This document shows positions 16,646-26,846 of a stretch of DNA of 64,000 bases, in pieces (the stretch's first letter is position 1; every line of letters starts with the position of its first letter). The stretch comes from Diploscapter coronatus. Taxonomy: Eukaryota > Nematoda > Chromadorea > Rhabditida > Rhabditidae. The position numbers and the translations under genes were made by a program. The notes under the pieces are model-generated. The model had not been told where the DNA came from, did not search any database, and was given only the letters and a program-made list of their open reading frames with translations. The DNA lies in assembly GCA_964036155.1 (NCBI GenBank), contig OZ038423.1:57675249-57739248 (forward strand). Direction: 5' to 3'.

Positions 16646-18220
16646 ATTCATTAGTAGTAACCAATTTTATTCGAGTAAAGTTAACGTTATATAGACATTA
16701 CTTTTAACCAGGAAAAACTTGAAACATGCAAAAAAAATGACGAATAGACCAAAGTTCGTGAAAAAATTGATCGGCACTTGGAACTATGAAAATTAGCTTC
16801 TGGAAGAGTAGATGGGAATGAAAAGCCTAACAATAAACTGACATAGGAGGGGAAGCGGACAATAAAAGGAAGTGGAAACGACTGGGAGCAAAATGGTTGT
16901 TTCAAAAGTCTCCAAGTGCTGGAGGATAGTCGGGGGAGGGAAATTGGCTGGAATGGGGAAGTTCTGCTCCGGATGAACCAGACTATTTTCAAAATTCTCG
17001 TCCCAGTGCTGTGTGGGGTAGCTTTGCAAAAAATAATTGAGATACGCCAATTTTAACCCCCGAAGTGTCAGTGGCAGAAGTTGTTGTGGAAATCGAACGA
17101 GATCCCAGAGCGAAGAAGTGAAACACTCTAAAGACCTACTGAAGCGGCTAATGAGCCTGAGCATAAAAGCCACCAGCAGCAGCAGCCCAACTCGAGTGCA
17201 GGGCAGAAATGCACACTGGATGGGAGGAGAGAAATGCAATTTAACTAAATCCACTCCACTCACATTATTCAACCATCAGACATGACATCAGGAAGGGTTA
17301 TCACACTAGGATGGTCCAGCAAATTCTAACATGGTCCATTAAATTTAACACTCAATATTTAGCAAGAATATTCTAGACTAGGTTCGTGAAAAGTTGCATG
17401 ATGAGAATTTGCAGATACTCATTATTCTAGGCGCACTATGAAAAGATTTATCATTCACCACCCTTAATTATAAAAGGGAAAATGGCAAAGCCAAAGTTCA
17501 CGTATCGCATCGTATCAGCTGAAACTGAATTCGATGATGACCTAGTACGAGAGGTCTAATTTCATTGTCCAAATTGGTTAGACGATAAAAGATAAAGTTT
17601 TCAAGAAAAAGAAGAGGGAAGAATGTAAAAGTTGAGTTGAATTTGAAAATAGACTTGGGGGAAAGGTCCTTGAAGATGTGGAGAGACTGACTCTCCAAAT
17701 CGAATTTGGCTGGAAGGGGTCGACTCGCGGCGAGCGAAGAGGACCAATTTTCTCAAAAAGTGGAGCCGTGTTTTGAAATTTTGAAAAGGGGAGGGGGCAG
17801 GGAAGGTTAAATTTTGCATTTGTAGTCATTGTTTAAATTTTAAGAGATATTCCGCATAGCAATGTCGAAAGCCTTGGCACAGTATTGAAAAGTTCGGGAA
17901 ACCGAATAAGGGCTATACGTGAGTGGGTATCCCTATGGATCCTAACCACAAAAACGAAAGGGTCAAGCTCCGTCCCTCAAATGAGAGAGGCTACGGTAGG
18001 TCAAAGTCGATATTTGACATTCCGCGGAAAGTATAAAGAAAACCCTTCTGCTATAATAGATGTTCGACAAATTGAAAAAGTTTTGGAGACTGTATGATGG
18101 GTCATCTGCTGATATATAGATTTCATGGTTATGTTCTCGTACTTTTAAAATCTTTTATAGCAAAAAAGTTTTTTTTTTACCTTCGGATGAGTGTCAAATC
18201 GTCAAAACTCCCGACTTTGA

Positions 18221-18300
18221 CCCCCACTTTAAAGAACGGGGTCTGGTCTCTCCATTTTTGTGATTAGGGTCCATGGGTGTATCCACCATATAAGTTTGGT
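18221..18300 (+). repeat. Dispersed repeat, copy 1 (partner near 25403)
   Basis: Shares the block order CCCACTTT...GGGGTCTGGTCTC...ATTTTTGTGATTAGGGT...CATGGG...CACCATAT with 25403-25480. The upstream flanks also resemble each other weakly, with an AAAAAAGTTT tract. Same orientation. Function unknown. Confidence 0.55.
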
Positions 18301-19849
18301 TCGGATCCGGGACACTTTTGCAGTTGTCCGGACCTCCTTTGATAGTTATTCCGTTTATTTGTAGAATTACTCCTTAATCTGTATCGAACAAATCGAGACA
18401 AATTTAATATAAGTAGAGGACGTAAGCTCCGTCTCTTTCATGAAGACAGGATCAAAGCGTTATTTTTCGTTAAAAATTTCAAAAATCTCGAAATTTTATG
18501 AAGCAATCTTATATTTATTTTTTTCTAATTATTAAATGTGCTACTAGAGAATATTTTGCTTCTGAACATGCTCACAAAACACGACGCAAGCCTGTCAAAT
18601 TGTAGTGGTACAGTGAAATTTTTAAAACGCTTCGTATTTCTCCTCATCGATTAAAAGATGTATTTTGCTTTCTTTATATTTTGGTAAAAGAAAAATATAA
18701 AATCTTCAGATACAAGCCAATTTATGAAATCCCTTATAAACAACGTGTTTAAATGCGAACTTACATTTAATTTGTTGTGATACTATGCGGTCAAATTGCA
18801 GAGTGGGGGATGGCTTCTGCTCATTAGCATGAAAGAAAGTATTTATCATTTATCAATCGGAATGACTTAAGAAAACTCTGAAACAAAACGTCTTATAAGG
18901 CATTGCTCTCTTTGAAATCTCCTTTCTCTTTCGTATGCAAAAACAGGGTGCGATTATTTTTGACGAAAAATTGCTTACAAAAAGTGAACTTCGCGTCGTC
19001 GCTTTGAGACACCTGTATCTCGGGTTAGACTGGTTCATCTTTCAAACGATTTTCTGTACCGGAATCCCAGAGAAAAACTTTCATTTAGTTAAGGGCTATG
19101 ACTTTTTCTTCACATTCGGGAAATCGCTTGCGCCCTTCAAATATAAGAAAAAAAACCTCCAATTTGACATTCGTCTTAAAGCATTCAAATAGCCTGCACC
19201 ATCAGCCTTTATTGTTCTGATTTATCTCCCTTTTCTTCATTAGCCGGCGGATTTTTCTCCTTCTCATAATCAAATTATCTCTAGCTGGACATCAATGCCC
19301 TCTCGTCACCATGATATGCTGAAGCATAGTGAAATAAGATTAGCTGAGATAAATTCTTTGAAACACATGCAGACAAAATCTCTCACTGTCTCTTATTTTT
19401 TGCCTTATAAATATTTGCCCAATCAGTCGTCTGATGATGGCTTCCATTCTGATAATCGATTAAGAGACTTTCGTTGATGTCTTTCCGTCGTCTCTTTTTC
19501 AAAGCTCTCCAACTGACATTGCGCGTCTGCATCACTTTCACTGCAAGAAAGGCGTCTTTTTGGCGATTTTTGACCGCATTAGAACAATAGATCAAGCCTT
19601 CTTCAATCTCACATTTTAAAATGCTATTTCTGTGACGTTGAGAAACATCACAAACGAAATGGAAGCGAAATTTGGGCGAAATATAAGAGGAAAGCGACCG
19701 AAGCGCAGATTGTGCGCGGAGCCCCCCATTTTTAAGCGGGCAAATCTCTCCGAGCATCATATCATTTATCTTCTCAACTTGTCAAATCTGTAAAGAATCT
19801 TGAATAACTTCTCTTAGCAATCGTTACCATTTTCAGGCGAGTGAACGTT

Positions 19850-20582
19850 ACCAACAGTAGCTTCCACGTTGATTTCTGGACCAAGTACAGATGAATCTTC
19901 AGATGGAACACTGCTTCCTGAAGCTACAACTGCTGAAATAAGACCATCTTGTGGAATCAAGTCTGTTACCATACCGTCTTCAGACCCAACTACTTCCCCT
20001 TAAATCTCTCCAGACGCGACTCACGCCTGCCCCAAGTATAAGACGCAATGGATAAGAAAAAATTACTCATCGCTAATGAAATTTCAATCAGACAGAAAAA
20101 CCGGTCTTATAAGTCTTTAATTCTGATCCTTCCTGCGCAGTTAATATTTTATGTTTTGTGTTAACATCATATCTCACAATAATTGAATTAGACTGACTCT
20201 ATGATATTTAGCATTTTTCGGCTGAATAAACCTGCAATATTAACTCAATCCATATAAATTTCAGACTGCAACATATGGGGCAACTCATGGACCTACTACC
20301 CTTTTGATAGTGACCTGTTATGGGGTAGGTTTGAAATTTTTTGGTTTGTTTTCATGCTATCTTCACCCACATTCACTTATAGCCTCCATAAGTTTCTGCA
20401 AAATCGAAAACTTGGATGAAAGTCATGATAGACGTTTCGCCCCAGTTTATCAAGATACAGAATTTCAAACCCTTGGCAGAGGCGACCTCTACTATACCGT
20501 CGATGAATTCGGTGCCTTCGCCTGTCAACGAGATGGTCCACCGGGTGCCACGTCAGCAAGCTTTCACTCTCAGGTACAGTGA
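19850..20582 (+). pseudogene. Unclear exon cluster, possibly a decayed or uncharacterised secreted-protein gene
   Basis: Three segments look partly coding on the plus strand. At about 19855-20000 a Ser/Thr/Glu-rich reading (ISGPSTDESSDGTLLPEATT) runs into a TAA. At 20266-20325, behind a TTTCAG acceptor, TGC AAC ATA TGG gives CNIWGNSWTYYPFDSD with a GTAGGT donor. At 20392-20575, behind a CTTATAG acceptor and in compatible phase, is ENLDESHDRRFAPVYQDTEF...VDEFGAFACQRDGPP, ending at a GTACAG donor. The last two can be spliced in frame, but I find no start, terminal exon or known domain, and the first contains an in-frame stop. The position, just upstream of a C-type lectin with a Ser/Thr-rich linker, would fit a relative or remnant of a secreted gene. 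Real but incomplete, decayed and spurious are all possible. Confidence 0.3.
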
Positions 20583-20808
20583 GATTATCTCATTTCGAAT
20601 AAGACGGATTTTTACGAATCATCGAATCGAGTTAGTGTCTCGAAAGGGCTTCTACCGGAAAAGTGCACCTCCGACGAAAAATTGCTGCAACTTGAGAACA
20701 TTCGGAGTTTTTGTCAACGTGAAGCGAGGCCAGACCTAACAATTGATAATTTTTACCATTCCTGCACAAATCGAAAGTTATTACTCTAAAAATCGCAAAC
20801 TTAATATT

Positions 20809-20879
20809 TACAGTGCCGTGCAAAAATAATGGATAATGAGAAAAATGTTCATTATCCATTACTTTTGTACGGTACTGTA
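20809..20879. mobile_element. 67-bp palindromic Tc1/mariner-like MITE
   Basis: The element at 20811-20877 folds into a near-perfect hairpin. A 29-base left arm beginning CAGTGCCGTGCAAAA is matched by a right arm ending TTTTGTACGGTACTG, with a 9-base loop. Of the three mismatches, two would be G:U pairs in RNA. The element starts with CAGT and is flanked by TA on both sides, as expected for a Tc1/mariner target-site duplication. It has no coding capacity. Confidence 0.7.
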
Positions 20880-21105
20880 CGTGATTTCTTCTATACACAA
20901 CAGCCACAATTAAAATATAATTAACGAGAAGCTGGCTAAAAGATAAGGAATAATTGTCGACGGCATAAGGTGAAATTTGTCAGGCTAATAGCCGACTGGA
21001 CTAGACGTTCATCAGCTTCATCTTCTCCCGTCTTCTTTATCAATTATAATTAGCTCTCACCGTTTTCTACTTCTCTCTCTCCTCTCTCTCTATCTCTTCC
21101 AATCA

Positions 21106-21113
21106 TATAAAAG
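21106..21113 (+). promoter_or_regulatory. TATA-like box (distal)
   Basis: TATAAAAG lies just after a CT-rich tract, about 425 bases before the lectin ATG. It could drive a longer transcript. No independent support. Confidence 0.35.
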
Positions 21114-21306
21114 CAGTCCTAGAAAGGGCGATCACCAGAAAGCCCTTACGATCTACCCCCAGTATATTTTCTTAACAAATGTTTCTCTGTAACTTGTAAC
21201 TAACCAAATTTCTATCAATACGGCCTGATATCATAATTATGAATTCGCTCGTGCGACCTACCTCCTCTAGTTTATTTTCGCTTGGCGAAAGTTCTCCCTA
21301 ATTCTG

Positions 21307-21314
21307 TATAAAAG
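21307..21314 (+). promoter_or_regulatory. TATA box of the C-type lectin gene
   Basis: TATAAAAG in CTGTATAAAAGGGAGAG lies about 220 bases before the ATG at 21532, leaving room for a transcription start near 21340 and a short leader. A strong TATA box fits an inducible secreted-protein gene better than a housekeeping gene. Confidence 0.55.
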
Positions 21315-21531
21315 GGAGAGAGGCTTCTCCACATACTGTTCTGATACTTCTCTAATACGGTCTCTCGATTCTATTTGGTTCCTCGATTCGACTGTCTTTC
21401 TACTGTTTCTTTTTGATAGATCTTGATATCTCTATAGAAAATTATTTTAAAAAAAGTATCTCAAAATTAAAAACTGCCAAAAATTCGAAGAATAAATCAT
21501 CGACTTTTAGGTCGCAATATTCTCAACTGAA

Positions 21532-24500
21532 ATGATCAACTTCGCAATTCTTCTGCTACTCTCCAAATGGTCAAATGCCTGTCTGACAACACCGGACATG
21601 GACCTGCCTCCTGTCCAGCCCACCACTTACGCAGGTAAATTATCACTGCGTATTAAATGAATTTTCTACCTTTGAAAAGGTCAGCTACGTATGACTTTTC
21701 TGCCCCTTCACAATGAATGTGGAATGGGCTTATAATTCAATCTGGTCTAGGTTTTTTGACAAGTCGGTCATCACATTGTTTTGTAAAATTTGATAATCGT
21801 CGATTCAGGCTACCGACATTAAAGTCTAAAGTAAAGCATAAAATTGCGCAAACTCAACAACAATAGATATAGACACGACGGTATCCACATCGACACCTAC
21901 AGCCACGTCCACGTCCACATCGACATCCACATCCACATCCACATCGACGTCCACATCGACACCTACAACCACGTCCACATCGACGTCCACATCAACGTCC
22001 ACAACGACCACAACGACCACATCTAGCACTACAACTACTACAACCGATCTCTGTTTCGCAAATTCACCTCCATTAGCTCAATGTGGTAAGTCTTAACTAT
22101 TCTTCAAGCCAACCATTTTATTATCAATTCAAAAGGAAATCTATTGCCCGAGTCCATAAATTTCATGAGCCTTTTTCGGAGGAATCGTTGCTTTTTTGGA
22201 AAAAAAAACTACTGTATATGTTCCGAGAGAGTCGTGAATTCCATATTCATTAATTAAATTCAATTCAAATTCATACATCAAACTTGTAAGAATAGTGCAT
22301 GAATTACAAAAAAAGCGTTATCACTTCTTTTTAACCGAACTTAGCTATCAGCATCAAATTTACATGAATAAACGACCAAATCGGTTTTCTTTTTCCAAAA
22401 AGTAGAATCACCTTACTCTTCCTCAATGATAATTCATTATGATTGAAGAATAAAGAAAAATGTTCTCTTCTTCAAGCAAAAAACGTTTTTCAAATCTAAA
22501 CTCAACTATTTCAGCTGCACAATGTCCTCTTGGCTGGGATTTTGTTAACGGCAAATGCTATCAGGTGATCGCTGAATATCATTTTCGTTTTATAAATAGC
22601 AAGGATTTTACAGAGGTTTAATAGTAACGTCGATTGGAACATGGCAGATGCGAACTGCAGGGCATTATGCGCCCCAGGAATGTGCCATTTACCAAGACTA
22701 TACAGCCTACAGCAAAACCAGGACTTGACTACTTATGGTAAGGAATTTCATGAGAATTTATTAATGTATAAATTAATTTGAAACATTCGATTTCTAAATT
22801 GCGTGTTTTTTTTCATTTTGCGGCATTAATAAGACTACTCACAGAGAAAGCTAATGGTTAGAGAGGCCAAATCAGTTTTCAACATTGATTTTAACGTTTA
22901 AACTTGGTATCAGTCTGATCATCGAAGTCATGCTGATTTCAAAACTTTCGATCTCCGAAAATGATCTATCCTAAGTAAAGCTATGACCATCTTGTAAAGC
23001 GAACCTTTCCTGTTGTAGCCTTCCCGAATTTTTCGGTCAATAAACTCACAACCAACTTACTATTTATTAAAAGATATAATTTAACCTAAAACTCATCCAA
23101 ATTATATTGAAACTGGCCAAAAGTTCTTACTAATTAAATTTTATTTAAAGTTAAACAGGATAATTAAAATTATCTATTGATTTTCTCATTTTTCAGCGAG
23201 TTGGGCCGGCACTACGCTTTGGCTTGATATGCTTATAGTCGGAGGTGATCCCACTGTGAGTCATCATTCTACTTATAGGCAATTTTGAAAGTAGAACGAT
23301 AGAAACATACGAAAATAGTAAAAGGTTAGGGAGGGAAGGGTAGGCTAGAGCATCTTTTACCATATTATTTCGTATGTTCCTGATTTATCGTTCTACATTT
23401 CCAGATCGCTTACTATGATTAGTTCAAGAATATTTATTTTCATACTTTCACCGCTTTGTATTTTATCTATAACAAACTTAGACTGTAGAAATCGGTGGCG
23501 CGTTATATCCGTGTGCCCCTCTTTGGACTCCTGGGTAAGTAAAACTTTCTCTGTAATCATGACTTTAAATGGATAATTGAATCAAACATCCATAGCAAGA
23601 GTACCCTCGACTCCTTAGAGATCTGGATTGGAACAGTGGGCATGGCTCGTGTTGATGCCGCGAATGTTAAGGCTTGGTCGCGATTCTCGTATGACGATCG
23701 TGACGAATCTCGAGCATTCACGTGCATCAGCACAAGTCATGATCACTACATAAATCCAGGTCTCGAATACATATAAAAAAAGAACAAGATATAATGAGTG
23801 ATTGAACTTTCAACTAGTGGATAATTATTAATTATATTTAGGGAGCCGAGTAAGAAATTTAGTTAATTGCAACGGAAGAAGAACTTGATTTTCAAAAATG
23901 CACAATATCGCAATACCAAATCTCCATATTTTGTAGTGGTGCGTTTATGAAAATCAGTTCTTCAATTTCCCGATGCGCTTTACTAAATTCCTTCAGATGA
24001 GTCGCCCCTGACTGCTGTATGTGTTCATGTGAGTCATATTTTAATCCATTTAAATGTTTACCTTTTATAAAATATATCGCTGCACAAAAATGAATTCATT
24101 TATACCGAGTGGATCATTTTCGAAAATTAAAAATTATTTTGCCTTGCTGAGAGTTTCTAATAATGCTATTTTAATGAATTACCATGATCACCTATTTCCT
24201 AAAATTCACTTGACTTCTCTATTTATAAAAGAGATTTTGAAGTTGACTTAGATCAAGAAAAAACGAATTAAGTATCATTAAATGCAGAAATTAATACCAA
24301 CTCAAATGCACGTTTTATAATAAATATTTCAGCTATGGTTTAGTGAAAGATGGGGCAGCTATTTTGTAAGATTAAGTTTAATATGAAAATACGAATGCCG
24401 CAAATTCTCTAATAGAATCTTTTTTGAGAGGTTGAGAATTAAAAGCTTCAAGATATCTATTACAGGTTTTACGGTATGAAATATTTTAGTTAAAAATAAC

Positions 24501-24731
24501 TAGAAAATATGTATGATCAGATTTGGAAGATTTGACTCGATATTAGATTCGTTTAAATTCTTAAAGAAATATCATTTTTGATTACTAAAGGTTCGTGAAA
24601 ATAGTTCAAAAACTCATGCACCCTATAAAAATCTTAAAATTATATTCAATATTTAGTGCAACATTCCTGGTTTGGCGGGGACTTATTATATCTGCGAAGC
24701 GGACGCTCAGACTGGCATCCCATGCCCTTGA
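21532..24731 (+). CDS. Secreted C-type lectin domain protein with mucin-like linker
   Basis: Ten exons join in consistent phase to give about 303 residues: 21532-21634, 21867-22085, 22515-22564, 22614-22737, 23197-23255, 23482-23534, 23596-23759, 23997-24028, 24333-24365 and 24657-24731. Exon 1 encodes a signal peptide (MINFAILLLLSKWSNACL). Exon 2 is a stretch of about 60 Thr/Ser/Pro residues, probably O-glycosylated. Then comes a C-type lectin fold: CPLGWDFVNGKCYQ, the helix region DWNMADANCRALC, LWLDMLIVGGDP, LEIWIGT, WSRFSYDD, and a Cys-containing end ...YYICEADAQTGIPCP. The EPN/QPD and WND sugar-binding motifs of Ca2+-dependent lectins are not evident, so carbohydrate binding is uncertain. 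Nematodes have large clec families, often secreted in gut or skin and linked to immunity. Which member this is cannot be said. An AATAAA follows at 24781. Confidence 0.85.
21895..22035 (+). repeat. Imperfect Thr/Ser codon repeat in lectin exon 2
   Basis: An imperfect tandem array of ACA/ACG/TCC/TCG codons (CCACATCGA-like hexamer and 9-mer units) encodes the Thr/Ser linker. The reading frame is kept, so the array is probably under coding constraint but prone to length change. Confidence 0.75.
23291..23396. mobile_element. Inverted-repeat element in lectin intron
   Basis: The left arm GTAGAACGATAGAAACATAC is matched by a right arm ending GATTTATCGTTCTAC, with further pairing through TACGAAAATAGTAAAAG / CTTTTACCATATTATTTCGTA. 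The spacer of about 35 bases is GGGAGGGAAGGG-rich. The inner word TACGAAATAATATGG recurs in another inverted repeat, in a lis-1 intron at 27106-27157. It lies wholly within an intron. Confidence 0.55.
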
Positions 24732-24780
24732 TTATCCTTCTTATCTGATATTTCATTTTTCGAATGAAAACTGTACAAAT

Positions 24781-24786
24781 AATAAA
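24781..24786 (+). terminator. Polyadenylation signal of the C-type lectin gene
   Basis: AATAAA lies about 50 bases after the stop codon. Confidence 0.6.
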
Positions 24787-25402
24787 TCTATTTTTATCAA
24801 AAAGTTGAAATGAAAATAAATCGAAAGCTATGGTTAATTAACAAAGTTGCTTAACACTCTTCAGAGAAGTCAGGTCAATTTGATTTTTATTCTCGAGACG
24901 AGTATCAACAAGTGAAGCTGAGCATGCATGCTTTACTTTCTTGAAATTTAACCTGCAGATGAATGACGAAACGAGAATCGCAGTATTTCGCAAAGAGAAC
25001 TGAACTTGAAATGCCTTGTTCATGAACGTGTAACACATTCCTATCATCACTTAAATTTGATTCGAATTCTTCATCGAAGTGTTTTGATGAAATGCAATTG
25101 TTCATAGAGGCTACATAGATTTGAACTTAGTGCTCAGGACGAATGTCTCAAATTTAAATTGATTTTCTTCGTAATGATGACTTTATATTCTTCCAAGGCA
25201 TTAGATAAATTCTATCTCTGAGTTCAGGACGTATTTCGGCAAACGAAACTGGAGACGAATTAGTGCCCAGTTTCATCGATCTCGAGCAGCAGAGAAATGA
25301 TGAAGCTAAAATTAAAGATAAGCAAAAAAAAGTTTTCTTTGTAACTTCTGACGAGCATTTTTTTTCCATGTAAATCGCGATTTTTCAAATTAGTATAGCC
25401 CC

Positions 25403-25480
25403 ACCCACTTTTGGGAGTGAGGCCTGGTCTCCCTATTTTGTGAATAGGGTTCATAGGGGCATCTAACCATATTGCACTTT
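25403..25480 (+). repeat. Dispersed repeat, copy 2 (partner near 18221)
   Basis: Carries CCCACTTTTGGGAGTGAGG, CCTGGTCTCCCTATTTTGTG and ATAGGGTTCATAGGGGCATC, matching 18221-18300 block by block with moderate divergence and in the same orientation. Confidence 0.55.
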
Positions 25481-26846
25481 TTGGGTTTTGAAGACTTTTC
25501 ATACCTGTGCCAAAGTACCTATACTTTTTTGTCTGATTCTTACAAAGAATGCCTCTTAATGGTATTTACGATTCTAAAATTTATTGTAGTGTGCAACAAC
25601 CGAGAGATTTGATAATCCACTTTTAAAGGATATTTTTTAAAGTGCGCAACACGCTTGGCGAAGATGCTCGTTTTATGCCGAATTTGAAAATTACCATTTT
25701 AACGGTTGTTTAGACCGGAAGCCTATTCCGCTTTTTCATTCATTTCAGAAACACGGATGAAACCTTTATTCACATTTAAAATCTTACAAGCGCAATTCAG
25801 AGGGAAATCAATGGTTATTTCAATTGTAGAGCCAGATGAATTTTCGTTTTTCTATAAAAAATTCAATGGAAGAATTACGACTTCAGAGAAAATTCAGTAA
25901 AATAAACAATGTGTTTAGGTAACCCATAAGATTTGCAGAAAATCAAGGAGAATTTCGAAGAAAAACAAAGATGGATAAGACAATTTGATAAGGCTAAATA
26001 GGGCAATTTCAATTTTCAATGATTTTGAATGATATTGGACTTGAAATTTCTGAAATAATTTCAGAAGAAGAAATAGATTAAAATGTTCCTATGGCAAAAA
26101 GCAAATAGGTGGAAAAGGCCGGAAAATGATAGAGTAAAATTAGAATAAACCGGAACGAGAAGAGTTTCGAGCAAACGCGGAATTACCATTTCTGACAAAA
26201 CATTAGCATAAAATCGGGAATAAATCACGTTTTCTAAAACATCCAAATTTATCCCCGATTTTAAAACCATTTCAAATGGAGCAAACTTATCGTTCGTACT
26301 TCGAAAGCGCATTTTAACTAAATTTGTTATGGAACTTCATGAAAGAACCTATCCTTGCATTCTAAGCTTCACCCATTTTTAATCAAACTCAAGATATGAG
26401 CTTAAAATGCAAGCAAACTAAATGATATATTAAAAGAAAATAGTGGATTTAGGATAAATGATAACTTTACAAAGAAAAACGAAATGATAGATAATGGAAT
26501 AGAATAGTTGCCTTTAGCGCGCGCACAACCTAGTTATAAAACAAATAGAAGATAAATTAATTTTAAAAATCCGCCCTTAAAGTTTAATGAGTTTAGCGGT
26601 AGAAATTGTATCATTTTCTTAATTTCAATTCATAGTGCTTTAGAACCAAAGAAATAGTTGATAAATCTAAGCGGGATTTTGAAAAAGGTAAAAAATTTTA
26701 CCAAATAACTTGATTTATCATTTTTATCATTTCAAAAACTTATCAGGGATTTTATAAATCATAGGAGAAAATTATCCGAGTTTGATTTATCAGCTTCTTA
26801 TCACTTCAAAATCAGCGTATCATTCCTTGTCAGCTCGATCGGCTGC

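Larger units (their letters stand above)
8661..19839. other. Large gene-poor interval with repeats
   Basis: Eleven kilobases with no exon chain I can support. ORFs here are short, and none shows a recognisable domain or a run of phase-compatible splice sites. The interval holds a purine-rich tract near 10590-10720, a small perfect hairpin at about 10237-10254, a motif repeated four times between 11290 and 11640, and a large inverted repeat at 11593-12180. It also holds a dispersed-repeat copy at 16282-16645 and part of another repeat at 18160-18300. Unrecognised or rapidly evolving genes and non-coding RNAs could be hidden here. Confidence 0.5.
20883..21531 (+). promoter_or_regulatory. Upstream region of the C-type lectin gene
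   Basis: This stretch holds CT-rich tracts (21068-21100) and two TATA-like boxes. A TTTTAG acceptor at about 21510 lies 22 bases before the ATG and could serve trans-splicing or a 5' UTR intron. No other gene is seen. Confidence 0.5.
24732..26846. other. Intergenic region between lectin and lis-1 3' ends
   Basis: The lectin (+) and lis-1 (-) converge here. No exon is supported. The lectin polyadenylation signal is at 24781, and a dispersed-repeat copy lies near 25403-25480. The rest is AT-rich DNA with short ORFs of no recognisable character. Confidence 0.55.

Noticed and set aside
16793..17272. Minus-strand open frame of about 159 residues, Leu/Cys/Phe-rich
   Set aside because: No splice context, no recognisable domain, and a composition typical of reading a purine-rich strand backwards.
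19383..19760. Minus-strand open frame of about 125 residues with a basic stretch
   Set aside because: No promoter, splice sites or homology recognised; not strong enough for a gene call.
21826..22029. Minus-strand frame rich in Val/Asp
   Set aside because: It is the antisense shadow of the Thr/Ser repeat in lectin exon 2.
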